Below, one piece after another: positions 1-8,644 of a stretch of DNA of 64,000 nt. The notes under the pieces were generated by a model, which worked only from the letters and a program-made list of their open reading frames with translations, had not been told where the DNA came from and did not search any database. This DNA is from JAIVJG01 sp964236735 (lineage in GTDB: Bacteria > Acidobacteriota > Blastocatellia > Pyrinomonadales > Pyrinomonadaceae). The DNA lies in the NCBI GenBank assembly GCA_964236735.1, contig CAXSFM010000012.1, positions 83,481-147,480 of the forward strand. Direction: 5' to 3'. Position 1 is the stretch's first letter, and each line of letters begins with the position of its first letter. Position numbers and translations under genes: made by a program.

Positions 1-944
1 GGTTTGCCCACCACCGTCGCCGGATAAATCGCGTCACGGCGATGAAAGACGGCCTCGACTTCAAAGATTGGATAATCGTGTTGCAGAGAGTAGTAACCGT
101 AGTGATCGCCGAACGGCCCTTCGGGTCTTCGCACGCGCGGCGGCACACGTCCAACCAACGCGAACTCGGCTTCGGCGACGAGTTTTTGATGAAGATTCTG
201 TAACGGATTTTTGACGACGCGGATTTTCTCGCCCGCCAGCACGGACGCGAGGACGAGTTCGGGCACGTCTTCCGGTAGCGGCGCGATGGCGGACAAAATG
301 AGCGCGGGCGGGCCGCCTAGAAAAGTCGTGAGCGGCAGCGACTCGCCTCTCGCCTCGGCCTCCGCGTAATGAAAGCCGCCGCCTTTGTGTATCTGCCAGT
401 GAATGCCCGTCGTGCGCGCGTCGTATCGCTGCATCCGGTACATGCCCAGATTGTGCTTGCCCGTCGCGGGATGCTCTGTATAAACAAGAGGCAAAGTGAA
501 GAACGCGCCGCCGTCATCCTGCCACGTCGTCAAGACCGGCAACTCGTCGAGACGTGCGGGCTTGTCCAGCACTTCCAACACGGGAGCGCGTCGGACGCGG
601 CGCGTGCCAAGTCGCAAAGCTTCAAGCGCGAGCGAGCGATGTTGCCACAGTTCGGCGGGACGCGGCGGCAACAGCGACTCGGCGATGCGGACGGCCTGAC
701 GGACGAGCGCCTCGGGCTTCGCGCCGAAAGCGAGTTCGATGCGCCGCGCCGTGCCGAATAAATTAGTGACGCACGGATAGCGGCTGCCCTTCACACGTCT
801 GAACAAAAGCGCGGGGCCGCCCTGTGCGATGACGCGCCGGTGAATTTCTGCGAGTTCGAGATACGGATCAACCTCCGCTTCAATCTCAAGAATTTCATTC
901 TCGCGGCGCAGGAGTTCGAGGAACGAGCGTAAGTTTCGGTGCAT
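1..944 (-). CDS. UbiD family decarboxylase, 3' end cut by window
   Basis: Only the first 314 codons are inside the window; the frame stays open to base 1. The product starts MHRNLRSFLELLRRENEILE and carries the UbiD-type run RRPEGPFGDHYGYYSL near the visible end, followed by FEVEAVFHRRDAIYPATVVG. UbiD enzymes are prenylated-FMN-dependent (de)carboxylases of aromatic or acrylic acids; one branch acts in quinone synthesis, others on aromatic compounds. The sequence alone does not say which substrate this member uses. The ATG at 942-944 fits the family N-terminus. It lies 12 bases past the stop of the HEAT-like gene, so it is probably the last gene of this minus-strand run that I can see. Confidence 0.85.
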   Translation of the reverse strand, partial: MHRNLRSFLELLRRENEILEIEAEVDPYLELAEIHRRVIAQGGPALLFRRVKGSRYPCVTNLFGTARRIELAFGAKPEALVRQAVRIAESLLPPRPAELWQHRSLALEALRLGTRRVRRAPVLEVLDKPARLDELPVLTTWQDDGGAFFTLPLVYTEHPATGKHNLGMYRMQRYDARTTGIHWQIHKGGGFHYAEAEARGESLPLTTFLGGPPALILSAIAPLPEDVPELVLASVLAGEKIRVVKNPLQNLHQKLVAEAEFALVGRVPPRVRRPEGPFGDHYGYYSLQHDYPIFEVEAVFHRRDAIYPATVVGK

Positions 945-956
945 GTCGGGAATCGT

Positions 957-1601
957 TTAAGAGGGCGGCTGCTCGCTCTCGCCGACTTGCCTCGGACGCT
1001 TCGGCGCATCGGCGGGTCTTTCTTCGAGACGAATGGTGATTTCACGTTCGGCGAACTTCGCGGCGTCTGCGATGCCGGGATCGAGCGAGGCAGTGAGCGG
1101 CTTGATCGTCTCAAGCGTTGTCGCATCGCCGGTGCGCGCGAAGACTTCGAGCAGACGAATTTGCGTGTTGCCGTTCACGCGCGTGAGGAAAACGTAGAGC
1201 GGCTCCGGCCCTTCCATTTGCGCGAGATAGCCGAGCGCCTGTTCGGACTGTTTCGAGTCGAGCGCGCGGACGAGTGAAAAGAGCGCGTCGTCTTTCCCCG
1301 TCCGATAGAGCGCCCAGTCTAAAGCCACGCGCACGCGCGCGTCCTTCTCCTGCCAGCGATAACCTTCGACGAGTTTGCGTTGCGTGACATCTGACTGTCG
1401 CGCGATGTCTTCCGCCGCCGCGCGTCGCTCCAGAGGGTTGCGGCTCGCCAGTCGTTTGGCGAACGGCGCAGCATCGGTCTGTGTGAACTTGTCGGATTGC
1501 GCCGTTGAAAAGTTTCGCGGTCGCACATCTCCACGCGCCTCGCCGCAGAGATTCGACGCTAATGCAAATGTCAGCAGTAAGCCGTAAATTATCGTCTTCA
1601 T
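957..1601 (-). CDS. secreted HEAT-like repeat protein of unknown function
   Basis: A 214-aa product with a clear Sec signal peptide (MKTIIYGLLLTFALASNLCG). I chose the ATG at 1599-1601, not the longer frame, because the signal peptide starts there and AAGGAG lies 11 bases upstream. The mature part is a run of short helical units (LERRAAAEDIARQSD, VRVALDWALYRTGKDDAL, TTLETIKPLTASLDPG) typical of HEAT or armadillo-type solenoids, which usually bind other proteins. The C-terminus is charged and low complexity. It follows two exported M16 peptidases in the same direction, so it may be a periplasmic partner of them; that is inference. Confidence 0.7.
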   Translation of the reverse strand: MKTIIYGLLLTFALASNLCGEARGDVRPRNFSTAQSDKFTQTDAAPFAKRLASRNPLERRAAAEDIARQSDVTQRKLVEGYRWQEKDARVRVALDWALYRTGKDDALFSLVRALDSKQSEQALGYLAQMEGPEPLYVFLTRVNGNTQIRLLEVFARTGDATTLETIKPLTASLDPGIADAAKFAEREITIRLEERPADAPKRPRQVGESEQPPS

Positions 1602-1633
1602 TTTGATGTGCGCTCCTTGCGGCCACATTCTCA

Positions 1634-3154
1634 TCATTTCACGCCCGCGCCGGGTTTGCGTAAGGTCGCGCTGTTGAGATCGAGGTCTGCGAGTTCGATG
1701 ACTTCCACTTCCGGGAACTGTTTACGAAGCGGCTCAAGAAAAGCTTTGGCGTCGCCGACGATAACGATGCTCGAATCTTTCGCGCCGAGATGCGCGCCGG
1801 TAAAGCTCTGCACTTCGGCGGGCGTCACCGTCTGCACGTTCTTGATGTAGTCGTTAATCTCGTTGAGATTCAAGCCGTAGAGAGCCAGCGTGCTCAACTG
1901 TTCGACGAGGCCGTCCGTCGTCTCCAGCCCGCGCGAGAAATTTCCAATCAGCACGGCCTTACGCGGAATCAACTCGGCATCGAGAATCGGCTCGCTCGAA
2001 AGCCGCGCGAGTTCGCCGTTCAAAAGCGTCGCGACTTCCGCGCCCGTCGCATTCTTCGTCTGCGCCGAGGCAGTGTAAGGGCCGACATCGCGCCGCACGT
2101 CGAGCGTCGAGCGCGCACCGTAACTGAGTCCGCGCTTGATGCGTATCTCCTGATTGAGCCGCCCGGAATAGCCAGACAAAATCGCATTCGTGACGAGGCC
2201 GCGATAGTAATCCTGATTCGCACGCGCGATGCCTGTACGCGAAAGAATGACCGCCGCCTGTCCCGCGGTCGGCATGTCCACGACGACGACGCGCCGTGTC
2301 ATCGCGGTTTTATTTTTGTTTTGCTCCGCGCCGCTCGAAGGCAAAGCCGTCGCCGGTTTCGCCCAATCGCCGAAGACGCGCGAGGCGAGTTTGAAAGCGT
2401 CGTCCGACGTGGTGTCGCCGCCGATGACGAGGATGGCGTTGTCGGGGCGATAGTATGTTGCGTGCAGCGCGACAATGTCTCCACGCTTGATGCGCGCGAG
2501 AGTTTCCGGCGTGCCGTTGAGCGCGTGGCCGTAAGCCGCATCGCCAAACACGACGCGCGTCGCGACGTAGGCCGCGAGCGTGCCCGGATCGCGCAGAGCG
2601 ACTGTCAGCGCGTCGAGACTCTGTCCACGCAAGCGTTCAATTTCGTCTTCATTGAACATGGGATGACGCACTACGTCGGCGAGAATCGCCATCGCCGGCT
2701 CGATCTTCGATGACATCACGTTGACGGACACGCGCGAAGCGTCCCAACTCGCCGCCGAATCGAGCGTGCCACCGAGAGCTTCGATGGCCTGCGCGATCTC
2801 AGGCGCGCTGCGCGTCTGCGTGCCCTTTGTCAGCAGAGAAGCCGTCATGTCGGCGAGTCCGCTCAACGTTGGCGGGTCAACTTCGCCGCCGTTCTTAATC
2901 AGCAACTGCGCGGAGACGAGCGCGGTGTCGTGGTCTTCGATGACAATCACGCGCAGACCATTCTTGAGCGTGAGTTCGACCGGCTTCGGAATCGTCACGG
3001 GGCGCGGAGCGGCGGGCGGCGGCGGCGTCTCGCGCGGCGTGGCGTTTTGTTGTGCGAATGAAGTTTTAGGCATCAGTGTCATGCTAACAATTGCGACGAG
3101 AGCCACCACAAACACGGCGAAGACGGGGCGCATATTTATCAATGAGCGTTTCAT
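1634..3154 (-). CDS. M16 family peptidase-like subunit lacking the zinc motif
   Basis: A 506-aa exported protein (hydrophobic segment VFAVFVVALVAIVSMTLM, cleavage likely near SFAQQ). The two-domain M16 fold is recognisable from LKNGLRVIVIEDHDTALVS and the C-terminal GLSYGARSTLDVRRD segment. Where catalytic M16 enzymes have HxxEH, this one reads GLADMTASLLTKGT, so both histidines and the glutamate are missing. Known two-component M16 peptidases pair such a subunit with an active one, as in the mitochondrial processing peptidase. Its start overlaps the stop of the catalytic partner by four bases (ATGA), so the pair is translationally coupled and probably forms a heteromer in the periplasm. Confidence 0.88.
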   Translation of the reverse strand: MKRSLINMRPVFAVFVVALVAIVSMTLMPKTSFAQQNATPRETPPPPAAPRPVTIPKPVELTLKNGLRVIVIEDHDTALVSAQLLIKNGGEVDPPTLSGLADMTASLLTKGTQTRSAPEIAQAIEALGGTLDSAASWDASRVSVNVMSSKIEPAMAILADVVRHPMFNEDEIERLRGQSLDALTVALRDPGTLAAYVATRVVFGDAAYGHALNGTPETLARIKRGDIVALHATYYRPDNAILVIGGDTTSDDAFKLASRVFGDWAKPATALPSSGAEQNKNKTAMTRRVVVVDMPTAGQAAVILSRTGIARANQDYYRGLVTNAILSGYSGRLNQEIRIKRGLSYGARSTLDVRRDVGPYTASAQTKNATGAEVATLLNGELARLSSEPILDAELIPRKAVLIGNFSRGLETTDGLVEQLSTLALYGLNLNEINDYIKNVQTVTPAEVQSFTGAHLGAKDSSIVIVGDAKAFLEPLRKQFPEVEVIELADLDLNSATLRKPGAGVK

Positions 3155-4590
3155 CGTTGATTACCCTTCGCGTCGCTGCGTGCGTTATTGTTCGTGGATT
3201 GACCTTTTGTTTGCGGCATATTAACGCTCGCCGCGCTTTTGTCCGTCGGCTTGGCGGACTCCGGCAGATAGTTGATGACGACGCGATTGGTGTCTGTGAA
3301 ATATTTTTTCATCACGCGCTGAATGTCTGCGGCTGTAACCGTTTGAAGTTTTTCAATGTCGCTGTTGACGAGATTGGCATCGCCGAGCAAGACCGCCGCG
3401 CGTGCCAGCGCGAAAGCCTTGCCGTCGTTCGTCTCGCGCTCGCGCAGTTGATTCGTGATGAGTTGATTGATGGCCTTGCTCAACTCTGCCTGCGTGACGG
3501 GCGCATCCTGCAAACGCTTCAACTCGGCGAGCAGCGCGCGTTCCGCTTCTTCCGGTTTTTTTTCGTTCGCGAGAATCGCGCCGAACGTGAAGAGGCCTAA
3601 ATCTTCTCGCAAGTCCGCGCCGGCGAAAGCTTCACCCGCGATCTGCTGGCGATAGACGAGCGATTGGTAAAGCCTCGATGATTCGCCGCTCGACAGAATT
3701 GACTCGGCCACGCGGAGGGCGGCGGCATCTTCAGACCTGACGGACGGCGTCAGGTAAGAAATCGCGACCGCCGGCAGCGGGACGTTCGGCGCGTATTCGT
3801 TGACGCGCTTTTCCTTTGTGCGTTCCGGTTCCTTGATCGTCACGCGCGTGATCGCCTTGTCGGGTCGCGCGATGCGCCCGAAATATTTGTCCACCCAAGC
3901 ATCTAGCTGCGCCTCTTCAAAATCGCCGACGACGACGAGCGTGGCGTTGTCCGGGCGGTAATAAGTCGCGTGGAAATTACGCACGTCTTCGAGCGAGGAC
4001 GCTTCCAACTCTTCGATGCTGCCGATGCCGGGGCGTCGGTAAGGATGGACGGCGAACGAGTCTTTATCAATGGCGTAATAAAATTTGCCGTAAGGCGGCG
4101 CGAGAATACGCGCGCGAAATTCTTCCTCGACGACGCTGCGCTCGGACTTGAAATTCTTCTCGTCCACGTTGAGCGTGCCCATCCGGTCGGCTTCCGCCCA
4201 CAAAAGCGTCTCAAGATAATTGGACGGCACGACCTCGTAATAATTCGTGAAGTCGTCCCACGTCGAGGCGTTGTTCATGCCGCCCACATCTTCCGTTAGA
4301 CGATCCATCATCTCGTCTTTCATGTTCTTCGTGCCCTTGAACATCATGTGCTCGAAGAGATGCGCGAAACCGCTACGGCCTTCCGGGTCATCCTTCGACC
4401 CGACTTTGTACCAGACCTGGATGGCGACGGTCGGACTCGACTTCTCACGCGCGCTGAACACGCGCAGCCCGTTCGGCAACGTGCGTTGACGAAAGTTAAG
4501 CTGGGGCGCTTTCATCTGCGCGCGTGCCGGTAAAATAAGTGTTGAGATAAATATGAATGAGAGAAACGTTGTAATAAGAAAGCGAGCCAT
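3151..4590 (-). CDS. M16 family zinc peptidase, catalytic subunit
   Basis: A 479-aa exported protein. The frame runs further upstream, but the ATG at 4588-4590 is preferred: it begins a signal peptide (MARFLITTFLSFIFISTLIL) and has AGGAG 11 bases upstream. The inverted zinc motif is intact in SGFAHLFEHMMFKGT (HxxEH), and a downstream EEEF supplies a candidate third ligand. The C-terminal half holds the usual second M16 domain. M16 enzymes degrade unstructured peptides inside a closed chamber. The neighbour at 1634-3154 is the inactive subunit, coupled by an ATGA overlap. The 263 bases upstream separate this gene from a divergent FHA-protease gene, so both promoters must lie there. Confidence 0.9.
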   Translation of the reverse strand: MARFLITTFLSFIFISTLILPARAQMKAPQLNFRQRTLPNGLRVFSAREKSSPTVAIQVWYKVGSKDDPEGRSGFAHLFEHMMFKGTKNMKDEMMDRLTEDVGGMNNASTWDDFTNYYEVVPSNYLETLLWAEADRMGTLNVDEKNFKSERSVVEEEFRARILAPPYGKFYYAIDKDSFAVHPYRRPGIGSIEELEASSLEDVRNFHATYYRPDNATLVVVGDFEEAQLDAWVDKYFGRIARPDKAITRVTIKEPERTKEKRVNEYAPNVPLPAVAISYLTPSVRSEDAAALRVAESILSSGESSRLYQSLVYRQQIAGEAFAGADLREDLGLFTFGAILANEKKPEEAERALLAELKRLQDAPVTQAELSKAINQLITNQLRERETNDGKAFALARAAVLLGDANLVNSDIEKLQTVTAADIQRVMKKYFTDTNRVVINYLPESAKPTDKSAASVNMPQTKGQSTNNNARSDAKGNQR

Positions 4591-4716
4591 TTGTGAATCG
4601 AACTCCTGTTTGATGAACTCACCGGCGGCTAAAGACAAGCACGCACTTTGATGTGACGGCGCGCCAAGAATGTTGTCTGTTGCAACTCCTTGCAGAGATT
4701 GTAACGGCATTCTACT

Positions 4717-4744
4717 TTGCCCGCATTCAACCTCATAGTATAAA
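4717..4744 (+). promoter_or_regulatory. candidate sigma-70 promoter for the FHA-protease gene
   Basis: TTGCCC (4717-4722) and TATAAA (4739-4744) are 16 bases apart in the divergent intergenic region, about 110 bases before the ATG at 4854. The -35 is only half consensus, so this is a weak prediction. Nothing else is apparent in 4591-4853. Confidence 0.3.
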
Positions 4745-4853
4745 ATGCCTTTCGTGGTGATGACGTGCGTGGCTGTCGGCAAGAACAAAGGCGGTCGTGC
4801 AACGTGTCGCCACAGTTTAGTCTCTGCCGGATTCGTGAGTTTTAACATCTTCT

Positions 4854-6491
4854 ATGGCGAGCGGGCTGGTCGTACACATCTCGAACGGGCAAGAGCGGCA
4901 CACAGAAGTGGTGTCGCAGGAACGTATTCGCATCGGCCCCGGCGAAGATTGTCAGGTCAGGCTCGACGCTTCCGTCCTCCACACTGATTCGCAACTCGCA
5001 CTCGAAATCGCACGCGACCGCAGCGGACATTATCACGTCACGGAATTCGATCCCGCGCTCGACATTACTGTGAATGGCGCGCCGCTCGCACCCGGCGGGG
5101 AAATTGATAGCGGCGACGAGCTGCGCTTCGGCACAAACGATCTCATACTCCAATTTTTTCCCATCAGCGAATTGCCCGCCGTCGTCTCGCATCGCCGCGC
5201 GCAGGTCGCGCCGTTCATCGAGCAGGCCGCCATCGAAGCCGCCGCGACCGCGCGCCGCGACGACGCCAAAGTTTTCCTGCGCGAGTTCACGCGTGAGTTA
5301 GTGCGAGAAGTTAATTTAAGCACGAAGCTCATCGTGTTGCTCATCGTCGCCTCACTCGTCGGCGGCATTCTTTATCTCGGCTTCGCGGCAAATAAAGAGT
5401 TGAAGCGCAGCCGCGATTTGATTGACCGGCAAAACGAGCAACTCTCGAAACAACAGGACGAGTTAGGCAAGATGAACGGCCAGTTCAAGGCCGTCAATGA
5501 TACCAACGAGGGCATCATCAAAAGCATGTCGCTGGCTCCGAGCATCTTCAGCCAGTACGGCAACGGCGTCTGCCTCATCGCTGGTTCTTATGCACTCGTC
5601 GAAGCGAAAACGGGGCGGCCGCTTCGCTATCCTCAAACGCAAACGACGGAAAATGGCACGACGCTTCAGACTACAGGCGAGCAACCGATTCTCACGCCCG
5701 ACGGCAACGGCCAGCCATACATCGCGGATTTCGTCGGCACAGGCTTTCACGTCGGCGACGGTTACATCGTGACGAACCGGCATCTCGTCGTCGAACCCTG
5801 GACGGCCAACCAGAACGCGCAAACCTTGAGCGCGAGCGTGCGCGGAGTGTTTCGCGTGACGAGAATCGTCGCCTTTTTTCCCGGCCAGCGTCAGTCATTC
5901 CAACTCCATCTCAAAAAATCGTCGAAGCGCGAAGATGAGGACGTGGCGATTTGCCAGATGGACACCACTGACCAGACCGCACAGATTCCCACTCTGCCGC
6001 TCGACAAGGATTCGGGGGCGGTGGGCGTCGGCAAGTCTGTCGTGATGATGGGCTACCCGCGCGGCGAAGAGCGCCTGCTCGCGAGTCTCCCGGAATCAGA
6101 ATCGAGAAACATCCAGCAGCGTTACGGCGCGTCCATCGAGACGCTCTTGAATAATCTCTCGGATCGCAAAGCCATCACGCCTTTGACGACGCAGGGGCAC
6201 ATCACCGCGCTTGAGACGAGACGTGTCGTGTATGACGCCGCCAACGCGGAGGGCGGCTCCGGTTCGCCTCTGTTTGGGCAATCGGGGCGCGTCATCGGCG
6301 TCAACTTTGCGACCTTTGTCGTCATGCCCAACACCAACTTTGCCGTCAACATCCGCGTCGTCTATCCATTGTTGCAAAGCGCGGGGTGGCAGCTTGGCGA
6401 ACCGGATGCGGGACAAGAGTCCAACAGCAATACCGCAGCCATCCCGAAGGACGCGCGCTCGACTTCTGTGGCTCTCACACAACCTCGCTGA
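4854..6491 (+). CDS. FHA domain - transmembrane - trypsin-like serine protease
   Basis: A 545-aa protein with three parts. Residues about 5-103 form an FHA-like fold (RIRIGPGEDCQVRLD, then ITVNGAPLAPGGEIDSGDEL). Residues 157-178 are one membrane helix, followed by a coiled coil (RDLIDRQNEQLSKQQDELGK). Residues about 290-510 are a trypsin/HtrA-type domain with H310 in TNRHLVV, D363 in EDEDVAIC and S469 in EGGSGSPLFG. The N-terminus should be cytoplasmic and the protease periplasmic. FHA domains bind phosphothreonine, so a signal from a Ser/Thr kinase could be passed across the membrane; that is inference. No PDZ domain is visible, unlike DegP. No clear ribosome binding site precedes the ATG. 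Confidence 0.8.
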   Translation: MASGLVVHISNGQERHTEVVSQERIRIGPGEDCQVRLDASVLHTDSQLALEIARDRSGHYHVTEFDPALDITVNGAPLAPGGEIDSGDELRFGTNDLILQFFPISELPAVVSHRRAQVAPFIEQAAIEAAATARRDDAKVFLREFTRELVREVNLSTKLIVLLIVASLVGGILYLGFAANKELKRSRDLIDRQNEQLSKQQDELGKMNGQFKAVNDTNEGIIKSMSLAPSIFSQYGNGVCLIAGSYALVEAKTGRPLRYPQTQTTENGTTLQTTGEQPILTPDGNGQPYIADFVGTGFHVGDGYIVTNRHLVVEPWTANQNAQTLSASVRGVFRVTRIVAFFPGQRQSFQLHLKKSSKREDEDVAICQMDTTDQTAQIPTLPLDKDSGAVGVGKSVVMMGYPRGEERLLASLPESESRNIQQRYGASIETLLNNLSDRKAITPLTTQGHITALETRRVVYDAANAEGGSGSPLFGQSGRVIGVNFATFVVMPNTNFAVNIRVVYPLLQSAGWQLGEPDAGQESNSNTAAIPKDARSTSVALTQPR

Positions 6492-6623
6492 ACATTCCTG
6501 CGCGCTGCAATTTCCGGCTCCTGATTTTGCTTGAGCTTCGGGTCAACGTGTGCCAATTCGGATTTTGACACATACCTTTTTGTCGGCTACGCTTGCCGCT
6601 TTCCATGATGTCCGCGCCGCGAA

Positions 6624-8375
6624 ATGTTTCGCGCCTGCACATTATTTTCAACGGAGTCATTAAATAATTTGTCCGTATCCGCCCCCACCATTATCACCGC
6701 CAGACTCGCCCCGCAACTCTTTCCCTTTCAACTTGTTCGCACGTCGAGCCGCACGTTAATCGTCACCATACTCGTTTTTCTGACGCTCGCCGGTTTCGGT
6801 TTTCGCGCCTTTCATCTCGACGCGGAAGGTTTGAGCGAGGACGAGTTGAACAAAGTCCGCACGGTCGAGGCCTATCGCGCGCACGGATTGTCTTCAGCAA
6901 ACGGCGAGCATCCTTTTCTGATGAAGGCTCTGATGACGGTGAGCATCGTTTCGGCAGACTTCTGGAATGATTCACTGGCGACGCAACATCCAGCGTTGCG
7001 CGTCTCGACCGAGACGGCGGCACGCCTGCCGTGCGTGCTGCTCGGCGCGCTTTCTTCCATTCTTATTTTCATGGTCGCGTCGGAACTTTTCGGCGTCGAG
7101 ATCGGTTTAGTCGCCGCCGCGTTGTGGGCGTTTGACCCGACGGCCATCGGCTTCAACCGCATCGCCAAGGAGGACACGTTCGTCGTCTTCTTTTTTCTGC
7201 TCGCGAATGTCTTCTGGCTGCGAGGGCAGCGCGCGGCGGAAGAGGGGCGGCTTAAGCCTGACATTTATTACTGGGCGACGGCCATCACGTTCGGCGCGAT
7301 GCTGGCCTCGAAATATCTCCCGCACTACATCGCCATCAGCACGTCTTACTACCACATTTTTCAGAGAGTGAAACTGGCGCGCTGGCGTCTCGGCAAGCTC
7401 AAATGGATTCTCTTCTTCGTCGTGATGGGCATGGCCTTCGTCGTCCTGAACCCGACGATCCTGCTGCCCGGCACTTGGCATGAAATGAAAATGTTCGCGG
7501 GAGAAAAGCGACTCGGCCACGACGGTTTCGAGTTCATGGGACAACTTTATCGCAACCAGTTCACGCAGTGGCTCGACGGCGTGCCGTGGTATTTTTATTA
7601 CGTCTTCATGGGCATCAAGCTGCCCGTGCCGGCGTTGCTCGCATTTGTCGCCGGACTCCCTTTTGTTTTTCTCAAACGACTCGGCGACGGGCGATTCTTC
7701 ATTATCTTCTGGCTCTTTTACTGGTTCTTTCCCTTCACGGTGCTGGGCGGAAAGTTCACGCGCTATTTCACTTTCGCGCTGCCCGTCGTGTTGATTGTGG
7801 CAGCCATCGGCATCTCCGAGTTAGGACGTTTGCTCCGACGCCTGCTTAACAGTTTCAGCATCAGCGAGTCGGGCGCAAACTATGCGCGCGCTGCCTTAGC
7901 CGTCTTGATCCTGACTTTTTCCGCTTACGCTTCGACGCTCGCCTCGCCGCATTTCAGGCTCTATACGAACGTGCTCGGCGGCGGGCAAGAGCGTGCCGGG
8001 AGTTATTTTCCGCACGATGATTTTTATGACGCCAGCGTGCGCGAGACCGCAGCTTACATCGCGAGCCATGCCCGGCCTGACGCGCATGTCGCGAGCGAGA
8101 CGCCAGAGCTTTTTACTTATTACGCGCGCGTCGCTAACAGATCGGACTTGATTTACGTCTCACTCTCAGACCATGCGGCTCTCGGCGCGTTGAAGAGTGG
8201 CGACGTGATTGTCATCGCACGCGGGCGGCGATACTTCAGCAATGACGCGCTGACACGCGCGTTGACGGAAGAGTCTCAACCCGCAGCGAATATTGCCCTA
8301 GGCGACGTTCCGTCAACATCTGTTTATTTTGTGAATGATAAAATTATTGAGCTTCTCGCCGGCGTTGACCAATAA
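6624..8375 (+). CDS. GT39-type membrane glycosyltransferase
   Basis: A 583-aa polytopic membrane protein of the dolichyl-phosphate-mannose mannosyltransferase / ArnT family. The first periplasmic loop has the acidic catalytic motif LSEDELNK (residues 70-77) and the family motif GEHPFLMK (94-101, usually EHPPLAK). About ten hydrophobic helices follow, then a soluble C-terminal domain. Such enzymes move a sugar from a polyprenyl-phosphate donor to a protein or lipid on the outer face of the inner membrane. Start choice is open: the ATG at 6624 has no ribosome binding site, while an in-frame TTG at 6669 has GGAG 12 bases upstream. It precedes the coupled trio at 8645-15530 in the same direction. 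Confidence 0.85.
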   Translation: MFRACTLFSTESLNNLSVSAPTIITARLAPQLFPFQLVRTSSRTLIVTILVFLTLAGFGFRAFHLDAEGLSEDELNKVRTVEAYRAHGLSSANGEHPFLMKALMTVSIVSADFWNDSLATQHPALRVSTETAARLPCVLLGALSSILIFMVASELFGVEIGLVAAALWAFDPTAIGFNRIAKEDTFVVFFFLLANVFWLRGQRAAEEGRLKPDIYYWATAITFGAMLASKYLPHYIAISTSYYHIFQRVKLARWRLGKLKWILFFVVMGMAFVVLNPTILLPGTWHEMKMFAGEKRLGHDGFEFMGQLYRNQFTQWLDGVPWYFYYVFMGIKLPVPALLAFVAGLPFVFLKRLGDGRFFIIFWLFYWFFPFTVLGGKFTRYFTFALPVVLIVAAIGISELGRLLRRLLNSFSISESGANYARAALAVLILTFSAYASTLASPHFRLYTNVLGGGQERAGSYFPHDDFYDASVRETAAYIASHARPDAHVASETPELFTYYARVANRSDLIYVSLSDHAALGALKSGDVIVIARGRRYFSNDALTRALTEESQPAANIALGDVPSTSVYFVNDKIIELLAGVDQ

Positions 8376-8459
8376 TAGCGTTGAAGTTGAAGACAACCGG
8401 AAACTTGTCGTCCGGCATCGCACAGCCCGCACAGACGGCAAATGCGATAAAATGGGCAG

Positions 8460-8483
8460 AACGCAGAGGTAAGTTTCTGCGTT
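8460..8483 (+). terminator. hairpin after the GT39 gene
   Basis: Eight-base perfect arms AACGCAGA and TCTGCGTT enclose GGTAAGTT. No T-run follows, so it may be a weak or Rho-assisted terminator. The rest of the 270-base gap 8376-8644 shows no other feature. Confidence 0.35.
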
Positions 8484-8644
8484 AAGAAATAATCAGTTGA
8501 TGAAAGGCACAAACTTCGCTAAATCGGCGTCACACGCCTGCGGCTTCCCCGACGCCGTGCGCGTTAATTGCTTTCACTAACTTTTACCGGCGCGGATGAT
8601 GCGTTGTTAGTGAAATAATTTTCAAGGGGTAAGGAACCTGAAAG

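Noticed and set aside
1790..2713. Long plus-strand frame opposite the inactive M16 gene
   Set aside because: It is the antisense shadow of a well-supported gene, with Arg-rich composition and no family similarity.
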